Shown here piece after piece: positions 24,621 through 32,023 of a DNA stretch of 59,379 nt. The stretch is from Gemmatimonadaceae bacterium (GTDB lineage: Bacteria > Gemmatimonadota > Gemmatimonadetes > Gemmatimonadales > Gemmatimonadaceae), in the NCBI GenBank assembly GCA_019752115.1, contig JAIEMN010000020.1, positions 202,267 through 261,645 of the forward strand, written 5' to 3'. Each line of letters opens with the position of its first letter. The first letter of the stretch is position 1. A program made the position numbers and the translations under genes. The notes beneath the pieces are model-generated. The model saw only the letters and a list, made by a program, of their open reading frames with translations. It was not told the origin of the DNA and made no database searches.

Positions 24621-25495
24621 GGGACGAGCCTCTCGATGCGTGTCACGAGGATGCCCTCGGCGCCGATGCCCCGGAGCTGGGAGATGGTGCGATAGATGGT
24701 GGCGGCGCTGACGACGGCGTGCACCGCGACGAACGTCTCGGATTCGGCGATATCGATGACGGTCGGGCCGTTGAGCCCGGGGAGCACCCCGCGCACGGCG
24801 TCGAGCGAGGCGCGGGGGACGTTGGCCATGAGGTAGCGCTGCCCCCGGGCCCGGATCACCGAGGCGAGGGCGGTGACCAGGTCGTCGAGATCGCGGCCGC
24901 GGTCGTTGGCACCCGGGGGCGGGAAGCCCTTGGCGGTGATCAGGTGGGCGGAGGAGCGCAGCACCGTCTCGATCTCGCGCAGGCCGTTCACCCGCAGGGT
25001 CGACCCCGTGGACGTCAGGTCCACGACGACGTCGGCGATCCCCAGGTGCGGGGCGATCTCGGCGGCGCCGGACACCGGCACGACCTCGACCGGGCGGCCG
25101 GCGTCGGCAAAGAAGCGGCGCGTGATGTTCGGGAAGACGGTTGCCACCCGAACGGTCTTGCCGTTGGCCCCGATGTCCTCGACTGAGCGGATGCCGCTGT
25201 CGTCCTTGGCGGCCACCACCAGACGGCACTTCCCGAAGCCCAGATCCAGATGGGAGGTGAGCTCCCGCCCCGATTCGTTGACCAGATCCCACCCCGTCAC
25301 GCCCACATCGGCGGCGCCGTCGGCGACGAACTCCGGGATGTCCTGGGCGCGGACGAAAATGGCCTCGAACTCCCCGCCAAGCGACGCGGTGAGGGCGCGG
25401 TCGCCCGAGGAGCGGACCTCGAGGCCGGCGTCATTGAAGAGTTCGCGGGTGTCTTCGGAGAGACGGCCCTTGTTGGGCAGGGCGATGCGGAGCAT
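24617..25495 (-). CDS. hisG: ATP phosphoribosyltransferase, long form
   Basis: 292 residues from MLRIALPNKGRLSEDT. The catalytic PRPP loop is in VVVDLTSTGSTLRVNGL. A C-terminal domain of about 75 residues (YLMANVPRASLDAVRGVLPG...GILVTRIERLVP) is the ACT-like histidine-feedback domain of the long form, so no HisZ is needed. It is the first structural gene of the operon and lies 30 bp downstream of the leader terminator (25525-25556). Confidence 0.96.
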   Translation of the reverse strand: MLRIALPNKGRLSEDTRELFNDAGLEVRSSGDRALTASLGGEFEAIFVRAQDIPEFVADGAADVGVTGWDLVNESGRELTSHLDLGFGKCRLVVAAKDDSGIRSVEDIGANGKTVRVATVFPNITRRFFADAGRPVEVVPVSGAAEIAPHLGIADVVVDLTSTGSTLRVNGLREIETVLRSSAHLITAKGFPPPGANDRGRDLDDLVTALASVIRARGQRYLMANVPRASLDAVRGVLPGLNGPTVIDIAESETFVAVHAVVSAATIYRTISQLRGIGAEGILVTRIERLVP

Positions 25496-25524
25496 GGCGG
25501 TACTCGGAGCGGAAGAAAGCAGGG

Positions 25525-25556
25525 AAAACAAAAAGGCCCGTCCGGAGGGACGGGCC
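25525..25556 (-). terminator. his leader attenuator terminator
   Basis: On the minus strand GGCCCGTCC (25556 to 25548) pairs perfectly with GGACGGGCC (25543 to 25535) over a 4-nt loop, followed by TTTTTGTTTT. It is a strong intrinsic terminator placed between the leader peptide and hisG. An upstream segment GCGCCCGTCC (25584 to 25575) repeats the 5-prime arm and could pair with the 3-prime arm, giving an alternative structure that would block termination. Confidence 0.9.
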
Positions 25557-25594
25557 GCAGGTCGTTCGGGCGTGGGACGGGCGCTGGCTGCCGG

Positions 25595-25678
25595 TTACCC
25601 TGTCACGCGCGAAACGCCCCGACCCGTCGGGCCGTGGCCATGATGCGCATGATGGTGGGTGGTGTGGCGGTTCAGCAT
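25595..25678 (-). CDS. hisL: His operon leader peptide with seven histidines
   Basis: 27 codons, ATG at 25678 to TAA at 25597-25595. It encodes MLNRHTTHHHAHHGHGPTG and then RGVSRVTG. Seven of the first fifteen residues are His (positions 5, 8, 9, 10, 12, 13 and 15). It lies between a sigma70-like promoter and the intrinsic terminator preceding hisG. By the known mechanism of his attenuation, ribosome stalling at the His codons under histidine shortage would favour an antiterminator. The codons for Pro17-Gly19 contain GACGGG, which could pair with the CCCGTC segments downstream. No Shine-Dalgarno sequence is visible. Confidence 0.88.
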   Translation of the reverse strand: MLNRHTTHHHAHHGHGPTGRGVSRVTG

Positions 25679-25687
25679 GATGGCCGG

Positions 25688-25716
25688 AGGCTAGCGCCGA
25701 AAGTCGGAGGCGTCAA
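25688..25716 (-). promoter_or_regulatory. Promoter of the his operon
   Basis: On the minus strand TTGACG (25716-25711), a 17-bp spacer and TAGCCT (25693-25688). Transcription would start near 25681, only about 3 nt before the hisL ATG, so the leader peptide would be nearly leaderless. The match to sigma70 spacing is exact but the -10 box is weak. Confidence 0.6.
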
Positions 25717-25754
25717 GGCGGATTTTCCCGACAGGGCCTTGGCGCTGGAAACCC

Positions 25755-25772
25755 TTGTGAATAAGTTCACAA
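25755..25772. promoter_or_regulatory. CRP/FNR-superfamily-type operator
   Basis: TTGTGAA-TAAG-TTCACAA is a perfect 7-bp inverted repeat and contains TGTGA-N6-TCACA, the consensus half-site spacing of CRP-family regulators. It lies in the divergent gap between the his promoter (about 40 bp away) and the cupredoxin gene (about 90 bp upstream of its ATG), so it could act on either. Confidence 0.6.
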
Positions 25773-25773
25773 T

Positions 25774-25793
25774 GCTCGCAGGGCCCTGCGAGC
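25774..25793. repeat. Perfect 20-bp palindrome beside the CRP-type site
   Basis: GCTCGCAGGG and its exact complement CCCTGCGAGC abut with no spacer, directly after the CRP-type operator. A smaller perfect palindrome AGGAAATTTCCT lies at 25828-25839, within the likely promoter of the cupredoxin gene. These may be operators; no binding protein is suggested by the sequence. Confidence 0.6.
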
Positions 25794-25863
25794 GCAGGCG
25801 TTACGCGATGCGGACGCCTGACTCAGAAGGAAATTTCCTGATAGGCTCTGGAGGCCTCTCGAC

Positions 25864-26376
25864 ATGCGGTTTCTCGGCTTTGCGGTGGTGACCGGCGCGG
25901 CGATCGTGCTCGGCGCGTGCGGTGGTGGTGAGAAGGCGGCGACGGATACGGCCGCGGCGGCTGGCGCTTCGGCGGCGGCGGCTCCGGCGGCGGAAGCCCC
26001 GGCGGCGGCTCCGGCCGCGGGTGCGATGGCCCCGATCACGGGCACGACGCACGAAATCAAGATGATCGGCGACGGCACGGGCTATAAGTTCGAGCCCGCC
26101 GAACTGACGATCAAGGCCGGCGACGGCGTGAAGTTCGTCATGGTGACGGGTGGCCCGCACAACGTCGCGTTCGACCCGGCCGCCGTGCCGGCCGCCGCGA
26201 AGGCGCAGCTCTCGGCCAACATGCCGGAGCAGTCGGGCGAGCTGTCGGGCAAGATGCTCCTCAACGCCAACGAGACGTACACGATCTCGTTCGCGGGCAT
26301 CCCGGCTGGCACGTACGATTTCCACTGCACGCCGCACCTCGCCATGAACATGAAGGGCAAGATCACCGTCCAGTAA
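25864..26376 (+). CDS. Plastocyanin/azurin-like cupredoxin lipoprotein
   Basis: 170 residues, with GGAGG 9 bp before the ATG. The N-terminus ends in LGAC, a lipobox with Cys19 as the lipid anchor. An Ala/Pro-rich flexible linker covers residues about 25-57. The cupredoxin fold follows, with type 1 copper ligands His99 (GGPHNVAF), Cys155 and His158 (FHCTPH) and Met163. Such proteins carry electrons at the membrane surface. A hairpin terminator follows. No electron-transfer partner is adjacent. Confidence 0.92.
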   Translation: MRFLGFAVVTGAAIVLGACGGGEKAATDTAAAAGASAAAAPAAEAPAAAPAAGAMAPITGTTHEIKMIGDGTGYKFEPAELTIKAGDGVKFVMVTGGPHNVAFDPAAVPAAAKAQLSANMPEQSGELSGKMLLNANETYTISFAGIPAGTYDFHCTPHLAMNMKGKITVQ

Positions 26377-26399
26377 TCGGACGTGTGACCTGAAGGACC

Positions 26400-26430
26400 A
26401 CGGGGGCTGGCGCAACGCGCCGGCCCCCGT
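26400..26430 (+). terminator. Hairpin after the cupredoxin gene
   Basis: ACGGGGGCTGGCGC (26400-26413) pairs with GCGCCGGCCCCCGT (26417-26430), with a single G-U pair and a 3-nt loop. The following CTGCTTTG is only weakly T-rich. It starts 23 bp after the stop codon. Confidence 0.7.
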
Positions 26431-26442
26431 CTGCTTTGCGGG

Positions 26443-27762
26443 GTGACCGCTTCACCTGATCGTATTCGCTGGTTGACCGCGCGCACGGCCAATGCCTCGC
26501 GGCGCGCGTTGCTCATTGCCGGGATTGGCGCGCTCGTCGTCATTGGCGCGCTGCTCACCTTCGTGCTCGTGCCACGCCGCGCCGATCGACAGCTCGCGGC
26601 GGCGCTCGCCGCCCTGCCACCGCTGCGCGATACGGTGGGGCTCCGCGCCGAGCGTGATGGCGCGCAGCGCATGCTGGACAGCGCCGTGGCGCAGCTGGCG
26701 GCTGCGCGCCCGCTCGCGTCGCCGATCACGCCCACCGGTGCGGATTCCCTGCGTGACAGTACACCCAGCAGCCGCGGGACGGCGGCGCTCGAGCAGCTCG
26801 TCGCGCGCGTACGTCAGGCGCCGCTCGTGGAGAGCTATCGCGCACTGGTCGCCTCGCCCGCGCTGCGCGGCAACGCCGCGGTGCGCGCCGCGCTCGATAC
26901 GATCGAAGCCCTCAATCGCGAGCGCGAAGCCTCGGCCGCGCTTGGCGGACCCGACGCCCGCTATGCGGCACTCACCGCGCGACTTACCGCGCTGGGGCAG
27001 CGGCTGGAGCGCCTCGCTGAGAGTGAACTCGCGCGCCGGCGCGCCTTCAGCGCCGTGCCAGATTCGATGGCCCCATCAGCCACGCTCACCGATACCACCA
27101 CCACGCCGCTTCTGAGTGCGCCGCTGCCCGCCGACACGGTGCTCGAAGCGGCGGTCGCGCAGCAGCGCCTCGTGCTCGCGCGCACCGATTCGGCACTCGC
27201 TGCGGCCCGGGCGATCAACGACGACCTGCTGCGCCAGCAGGCCGCGCTGCGAGCGACCGCGCAGGCGCCGATTCCGCCGTTGGCGATGCTGCTCGCGGCG
27301 CTCGTGCTTGGCCTCGCGGTGGGCTTTGCGGTGGTGTTGGCGCGCGAGCTGCGCCGCCCCACGGTGAGCACGGCCGACGAACTGCTCGCGATCACGGGCG
27401 CTCGCGTGCTGCTTCACGACGCCGATGCCCGGCGCACCGACGGGGCGCCGGACACCTGGGTCACGCTCCACTATGCCCTCACACCGCTCGACGATGCGGC
27501 GCAGCGCATCACGGTGCTGGCCGACCGGCCGGTGCTGGTGGAGGCCGTGCGGCGTGGGCTCGCCGCCGAGGCGTCGGAGCTCACCCTGACCGGCGCGACC
27601 ACTGCGCGCAGTGTCGCGAGCGACGCCGATGTGGTGCTGGTGGCGCAGCGCGGCCGGACCGCCCTGCCCTGGCTCACTGAGGTGGTCCGCGCGCTCGCGC
27701 TCGAGTCGCGGCGCATCCGTGCGGTGGTGTTATGGACGGGCCAGCTGCCCCTCGAGCGGTAG
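26443..27762 (+). CDS. Polysaccharide co-polymerase-like membrane protein with degenerate tyrosine-kinase domain
   Basis: 439 residues from a GTG. The first membrane helix is at about 24-44 (LLIAGIGALVVIGALLTFVLV), followed by a helical, coiled-coil-prone periplasmic region. A second helix lies at about 285-305 with the Pro-rich lead-in IPPLAMLLAALVLGL. After it comes RRPTVSTADELLAITGARVL, the juxtamembrane block typical of Wzz/BY-kinase proteins, then about 110 cytoplasmic residues. These keep an alpha/beta pattern (ITVLADRPVLVEAVRRGLA, DADVVLVAQRG) but have no Walker A lysine. It therefore looks like a chain-length regulator with a dead kinase domain. No glycosyltransferase genes are nearby. 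Confidence 0.6.
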   Translation: MTASPDRIRWLTARTANASRRALLIAGIGALVVIGALLTFVLVPRRADRQLAAALAALPPLRDTVGLRAERDGAQRMLDSAVAQLAAARPLASPITPTGADSLRDSTPSSRGTAALEQLVARVRQAPLVESYRALVASPALRGNAAVRAALDTIEALNREREASAALGGPDARYAALTARLTALGQRLERLAESELARRRAFSAVPDSMAPSATLTDTTTTPLLSAPLPADTVLEAAVAQQRLVLARTDSALAAARAINDDLLRQQAALRATAQAPIPPLAMLLAALVLGLAVGFAVVLARELRRPTVSTADELLAITGARVLLHDADARRTDGAPDTWVTLHYALTPLDDAAQRITVLADRPVLVEAVRRGLAAEASELTLTGATTARSVASDADVVLVAQRGRTALPWLTEVVRALALESRRIRAVVLWTGQLPLER

Positions 27763-27783
27763 CGTCGCTAGGATCCGCGAGAT

Positions 27784-28218
27784 ATGTGGGCCGATACCCT
27801 GCTCTCCCTCGAGCGTGGCCATCTGCAGCGCCTCGCCCTCTGGGCGGTGGCGTGCGTGCTGGGCGGCACGGCGCTGCTCGCGTGGCTCGCCGTGCGTCGC
27901 GCCACGGCGCCGATGCTCAAGCATTTCGGCATCCAGACGGCGGCCTGGGGCGCGGTCAACGGCGCGATTGCCGCGTGGGCCTGGCAGGGGCTCGCGCTGC
28001 GCGACTTCGCCGGCGCCCAGCACCTGGTGAACATCCTCTGGCTCAACACCGGCCTCGATGTGGGGTATGCCGCCGTGGGGGCCACCATCGGCATCCTCGC
28101 CTGGCGCTGGGGGCCCAAACCGGGCGCCCTGGGCGCCGGCATCGCGGTGGTGGTGCAGGGGCTGGCCCTCGCCCTGCTCGATCTGCGCCTCATTCTGCTG
28201 ATCGGCCCGCTGCAGTAA
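27784..28218 (+). CDS. Small four-helix membrane protein of unknown function
   Basis: 144 residues, nearly all hydrophobic, with four predicted membrane segments: about 17-37 (LALWAVACVLGGTALLAWLA), 48-68, 88-108 and 115-138. A notable inter-helix stretch is WLNTGLDVGYAAVGATIG, with an Asp buried between helices. I cannot name a characterised family. It follows the co-polymerase-like gene by 21 bp and precedes the sulfoxide reductase gene, so it may be part of a short operon. Confidence 0.7.
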   Translation: MWADTLLSLERGHLQRLALWAVACVLGGTALLAWLAVRRATAPMLKHFGIQTAAWGAVNGAIAAWAWQGLALRDFAGAQHLVNILWLNTGLDVGYAAVGATIGILAWRWGPKPGALGAGIAVVVQGLALALLDLRLILLIGPLQ

Positions 28219-28249
28219 CGGGCCGGTCGTGCCCATCTTTCCCGGGACC

Positions 28250-28759
28250 ATGGAACCAGTCATTCCCGACCTGCGTGAGACGCCGCGCGCCGAGGCGTAT
28301 GCGCGGCTCCTCGAGATGCAACAGCTGCTGCTCGATGGCAGCACGGATGTGATCGCCGGCATGGCCACCACGAGCGCGCTGCTGCACCACGCGTTCGGCC
28401 ATCTCTGGACCGGCTTCTATCGCGTCGTCGAACCCGATGCGCTGCTGCGCGTGGGTCCGTATCAGGGCTCGCTCGGCTGCCAGGAAATCCGCTTCGGTCG
28501 CGGCGTCTGTGGCACGGCCGCCGCCGAACGCCGCACGGTGGTGGTGCCCGATGTGCACGCCTTCCCGGGGCACATCGCGTGCGACGCACGCTCGCGCAGC
28601 GAGATCGTCGTGCCGGTGTACGACGCGGCGGGCGCGCTGCTGGCGGTGCTCGATATCGATTCGCCGGTGCTCAACGCCTTCGGTGACGACGATGTCGCCG
28701 GCCTCGAAGCGCTGGTGGCCTGGTTCGCCAATGCGTCGTATGTTCAGCAGCCTGCCTGA
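28250..28759 (+). CDS. Free methionine-(R)-sulfoxide reductase (GAF fold)
   Basis: 169 residues from the ATG at 28250; a GTG 21 bp earlier is also possible. The fRMsr signature is complete: WTGFYRV, VGPYQGSLGCQEI, GRGVCGTAAAE and FPGHIACDARSRSEIVVPV. Cys77, Cys87 and Cys111 have the same spacing as the three catalytic and resolving Cys of E. coli fRMsr (84, 94, 118). It repairs free Met-R-sulfoxide in the cytoplasm using thioredoxin. Confidence 0.95.
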   Translation: MEPVIPDLRETPRAEAYARLLEMQQLLLDGSTDVIAGMATTSALLHHAFGHLWTGFYRVVEPDALLRVGPYQGSLGCQEIRFGRGVCGTAAAERRTVVVPDVHAFPGHIACDARSRSEIVVPVYDAAGALLAVLDIDSPVLNAFGDDDVAGLEALVAWFANASYVQQPA

Positions 28760-28798
28760 CTCTCGCCGTCTCCCTCGCCCCGCCGAACCGTCCAGGCC

Positions 28799-29395
28799 AT
28801 GACCGGCTACTCCGATCGGATCAACCACGCGTTCGCGTTCGCGGCCAAGCATCATGACCAGCAGGTGCGAAAAGGCACACGCCTGCCGTACCTCACGCAT
28901 CCGGCCAATGTCGCGATCATCCTGACGCGCTACGGCTGTCGGGAAGACGCGGTGGTCGCCGGCATTCTGCACGACGTCGTGGAAGACTGCGTGCGCGACG
29001 GCTGGACGCAGGAAATGCTCGAAGAGCGCATCGGCCGGAAGTTCGGCAACAGCGTGCTCGAGGCCGTGCTCGCCGTGACCAAGCGCAAGGTTGACGACGA
29101 TGGCATGGAGCTGTCGTCCGACGAGCAGAAGGACGACTACCTGCAGCGCCTCTCGCTGGCGAGCGAAGACGCGCTGTGGGTGTGCGCGGCCGACAAGGTG
29201 CACAACGCGAATTCCATTCTGTCCGACTTGCGACGCACCTCGTTCCCCGAGACGGTGTGGGGGCGCTTCAACGCCGGCCGCGACGGCACGGTGAAGTACT
29301 ACCGCCGGGTGGCGAATCGGCTGCGGGAGATTGGGTTCAACGAGTCCATTGTGGACGAGCTCGAAGCCGCGGCGGCGGGATTGGAGTCGGCGTGA
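28799..29395 (+). CDS. HD-domain phosphohydrolase, small alarmone hydrolase-like
   Basis: 198 residues. It begins with a MESH1/SpoT-type HD domain: AAKHHDQQVRKGTRLPYLTHP, AGILHDVVEDC (HD and ED pairs) and a late VCAADKVHNANSIL with the final metal-binding Asp. There is no synthetase, TGS or ACT domain, so it could be a stand-alone (p)ppGpp hydrolase. Other HD substrates are possible. It follows the sulfoxide reductase with a 39-bp gap. Confidence 0.8.
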   Translation: MTGYSDRINHAFAFAAKHHDQQVRKGTRLPYLTHPANVAIILTRYGCREDAVVAGILHDVVEDCVRDGWTQEMLEERIGRKFGNSVLEAVLAVTKRKVDDDGMELSSDEQKDDYLQRLSLASEDALWVCAADKVHNANSILSDLRRTSFPETVWGRFNAGRDGTVKYYRRVANRLREIGFNESIVDELEAAAAGLESA

Positions 29396-29445
29396 GCGGT
29401 CACGGATACTCGTTGTCATCCGTGAGAGTGGGCCGCTCGACTCGC

Positions 29446-29532
29446 ACCGTACTTTAGGAGCCAGGGGGGAGTCGTCAGGGGGAAGTCGTTCACTCCTCCC
29501 TGACTACTCCCCCCTGGCTCCTTAACTACGGT
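29446..29532. repeat. Long palindrome in a convergent gap (CAGGGGG family)
   Basis: The arms 29446-29480 and 29498-29532 are 35 bp and differ at three positions. Core words are AGGAGCCAGGGGGGAGT and GTCAGGG. The short apical loop contains GGAAGTCG. It lies between the HD gene stop (29395, plus) and the ispG stop (29574, minus). It resembles the 4605-4709 element in word content (CAGGGGGAAG). Confidence 0.9.
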
Positions 29533-29573
29533 GCGTGTGACCAGCATACCCGCGCGGTGCGCGCGTTCGCCCG

Positions 29574-30803
29574 TCAAGCGCTCTGATACGTGCGCTCGAC
29601 GTACTCGTTGAGAATGCCCAGGAACTCCTGCACGATCGCATCACCCTTGAGCGTCGTGAGCAGCTTGCCGTCCACGTAGACCGGCGCCTTGGGTTCTTCG
29701 AACGTGCCCGGCAGCGAAATGCCGATGTTCGCGTGCTTGCTCTCACCCGGGCCGTTCACGACGCAGCCCATCACGGCGACCTTCATGTCGACCACGCCGG
29801 GGCGGGATTCGCGCCACACCGGCATCTGCTCGCGCAGGTAGCCCTGAATGTCTTCCGCCATGTGCTGGAAGAAGGTGCTCGTGGTGCGGCCGCAGCCGGG
29901 GCAGGCGGTGACCTGCGGGGCGAAGGAGCGGAGGCCGAGCGACTGCAGGATCTGCTGGGCGACGAACACTTCTTCGCGGCGGTCGCCGTTGGGCTTGGGG
30001 GTAAGAGACACGCGAATGGTGTCGCCGATCCCTTCGCTCAGGAGAATGGCGAGCGCGGCGCTCGAGGCGATCACGCCCTTGTTGCCCATCCCCGCTTCGG
30101 TGAGCCCGAGGTGCAGCGGGTAATCGCAGCGTGCGGCGAGGCGGCGGTAGCACTCCACGAGATCGGGGACGACGGAGATCTTGGCGCTCACGATGATCTT
30201 GTCGTGCGCGAGCCCCACTTCTTCGGCGAGGGCGGCCGAGCGGAGCGCGCTTTCGAGCATCGCATCCATGTAGACGTCCTTCGCGTCGCGCGGCGTGGCC
30301 GAGCTGGCGTTGGCGTCCATCATGCTCGTGAGCAGGTCCTGGTCGAGCGAGCCCCAGTTCACGCCGATACGGACCGGCTTGCCATGATCGATGGCGGCCT
30401 GGACGATCGTGGTGAAGTTCGTGTCGCGATGCTTGGTGCCGACGTTCCCCGGGTTGATGCGGTACTTGTCGAGCGTGGCGGCCGTCTTCGGATACTTCGT
30501 GAGCAGCAGGTGCCCGTTGTAGTGGAAGTCGCCGATGAGCGGGACGTCGAGCCCCATGTCGTCCAGGCGCTGCCGGATCTCGGGGACGGCCTGCGCGGCT
30601 TCGTCGTTGTTGACCGTGATGCGGACCTTCTGGGACCCCGCTTCGAACAGCTCGGCCACCTGCGTGGCGGTCGCGGCCGCATCGGCGGTGTCGGTGTTCG
30701 TCATGGACTGTACGACCACCGGGGCCGACGAGCCGACGGGGACGCCGCGGACGTTGACGGTGACGGTGGGGCGACGACGACCAAATCCAGAAGCAGACGA
30801 CAC
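29574..30803 (-). CDS. ispG: (E)-4-hydroxy-3-methylbut-2-enyl-diphosphate synthase
   Basis: 409 residues, the short bacterial form. It converts MEcPP to HMBPP with a 4Fe-4S cluster in the MEP isoprenoid pathway. Cluster ligands are Cys301 and Cys304 (ACPGCGRT) and Cys347 (GCVVNGPGE), with a conserved Glu close by. The N-terminal TIM barrel shows [19 protein letters not shown] and [10 protein letters not shown]. No other MEP gene is adjacent. Its 3-prime end faces the HD gene across a long palindrome. Confidence 0.97.
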   Translation of the reverse strand: MSSASGFGRRRPTVTVNVRGVPVGSSAPVVVQSMTNTDTADAAATATQVAELFEAGSQKVRITVNNDEAAQAVPEIRQRLDDMGLDVPLIGDFHYNGHLLLTKYPKTAATLDKYRINPGNVGTKHRDTNFTTIVQAAIDHGKPVRIGVNWGSLDQDLLTSMMDANASSATPRDAKDVYMDAMLESALRSAALAEEVGLAHDKIIVSAKISVVPDLVECYRRLAARCDYPLHLGLTEAGMGNKGVIASSAALAILLSEGIGDTIRVSLTPKPNGDRREEVFVAQQILQSLGLRSFAPQVTACPGCGRTTSTFFQHMAEDIQGYLREQMPVWRESRPGVVDMKVAVMGCVVNGPGESKHANIGISLPGTFEEPKAPVYVDGKLLTTLKGDAIVQEFLGILNEYVERTYQSA

Positions 30804-30882
30804 GGTGAAACCCGGGATGAGAGGTGGCAGTAGACTGGGGGAAAGCTAGCGAGCGCCGGGTGCGCTCCCCAAGTTGACGCCC

Positions 30883-31332
30883 ATGGACGAACCCGCGAAC
30901 CCCACCCCAGAGATCCCGGCCGACGCCCCCCCGGCGCCGGCGGCCCCCCGGAAAGGCTTTTTCCGGCGGCATTGGCTCCTGACCACCCTGCTGGTGGTCG
31001 TGGGGCTCCCCGTGGGCGGCCTCGCCGCCTGGACGGCGGTGACCCTCAACTGGAGCTATTCCAGCGGCAAGCGGGCCGGCTACGTCCAGAAGATTTCCCG
31101 GAAGGGGTACCTCTGTAAGACGTGGGAAGGGACGCTGTATACCGACATCGCGAAAGGGTTCCGGTCCGACAGCTTCTCCTTCTCGGTGCGCAACGATTCC
31201 ATCGCCCGCAAGATCGAGGAACTCAGCGGCAAGCGAGTTGCGGTGGACTATCAGCAGCACATCGGGGTACCAACGTCGTGCTTCGGTGACACGGAGTATT
31301 TCGTCACCGGTGTGCAGGTGATCCCGGAGTAA
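30883..31332 (+). CDS. Single-pass membrane protein of unknown function
   Basis: 149 residues from the ATG at 30883. The N-terminal 28 residues are Pro/Ala-rich and end in RKGFFRRHW. One membrane helix follows at about 33-55 (LLTTLLVVVGLPVGGLAAW). The exported part has YSSGKRAGYVQKISRKGYLC and KTWEGTLYT, a conserved block in a family often mislabelled as 6-phosphogluconate dehydrogenase; I see no dehydrogenase fold. Two Cys (in GYLCK and TSCFG) could form a disulfide. Confidence 0.75.
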   Translation: MDEPANPTPEIPADAPPAPAAPRKGFFRRHWLLTTLLVVVGLPVGGLAAWTAVTLNWSYSSGKRAGYVQKISRKGYLCKTWEGTLYTDIAKGFRSDSFSFSVRNDSIARKIEELSGKRVAVDYQQHIGVPTSCFGDTEYFVTGVQVIPE

Positions 31333-31369
31333 CCGGGACGCCTTTCGTCCCAATTTTTTGGAGGTATCG

Positions 31370-31930
31370 ATGACTCGTGCCCTGCGTCTGATCGGCGTGG
31401 TCGCTGCGCTTGCCGTTCCCGCCCTCGCGTCGGCCCAGGCGGCCGCCGACAAGACCGTCTCCTTTGGCGTGAGTGGCGGCCTGTCCGTCCCGATGGGCGA
31501 CCTCGGTGATGGCGCCAACAGCGGCTTCACCGTGGCCGGCCACGCGTTCTACAAGCCCGCCGGCATCAGCGCCGTCCGATTCCGTGGCGATGTGGCGTAC
31601 GACAAATGGGGGGTGAAGGACGCCGGCGGCGACGCCGATCTGCGCAGCCTCAGCTTCGTGGCCAATGCGCTCTATGACTTCCCGTCGCAGTCGAACGTGC
31701 GTCCGTATCTGATCGGCGGGCTTGGTGCCTACAACAGCAAGGCCATTATCAACCTCGGACAGGTTACGGCGTCGACCAACAGCAGCACCGACCTCGGCCT
31801 GCAGGTGGGCGGTGGTCTCACCTTCAAGCTTTCGGGCTTCGATACGTTCGCCGAGGCCAAGTTCGTCAACGTGTTCACGAGCGGCTCGAGCACGACCTGG
31901 CTGCCGATCACCTTCGGCGTGCGGTTCTAG
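31370..31930 (+). CDS. Small outer-membrane beta-barrel protein
   Basis: 186 residues from the ATG at 31370, preceded by GGAGG. The signal peptide ends ALASAQA. The mature part alternates hydrophobic and polar residues over eight or so strands (VSFGVSGGLSVPMGDLGD, RPYLIGGLGAYNS, LGLQVGGGLTFKL) and ends in the barrel signature FGVRF with a terminal Phe. A hairpin terminator follows. The function, structural or pore-forming, is not predictable. Confidence 0.85.
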   Translation: MTRALRLIGVVAALAVPALASAQAAADKTVSFGVSGGLSVPMGDLGDGANSGFTVAGHAFYKPAGISAVRFRGDVAYDKWGVKDAGGDADLRSLSFVANALYDFPSQSNVRPYLIGGLGAYNSKAIINLGQVTASTNSSTDLGLQVGGGLTFKLSGFDTFAEAKFVNVFTSGSSTTWLPITFGVRF

Positions 31931-31954
31931 ACCGACCAGCGCCAGCAATCGAAA

Positions 31955-31983
31955 CGGGGGGCACGCGATCCGCGTGTCCCCCG
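31955..31983 (+). terminator. Intrinsic terminator after the outer-membrane barrel gene
   Basis: A 13-bp stem (CGGGGGGCACGCG with CGCGTGTCCCCCG, one G-U pair) and a 3-nt loop, followed by CTTGGTTTTCG. It begins 24 bp after the stop codon. Confidence 0.75.
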
Positions 31984-32023
31984 CTTGGTTTTCGGGGGGC
32001 GAGGTGATCAGCTTTCCCCCGCC

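Noticed and set aside
28250-28759. GAF-domain signalling protein
   Set aside because: The three cysteines with exact fRMsr spacing and the full signature identify an enzyme rather than a sensor.
30883-31332. 6-phosphogluconate dehydrogenase
   Set aside because: Only a membrane helix and a short exported domain are present; no NADP-binding fold.
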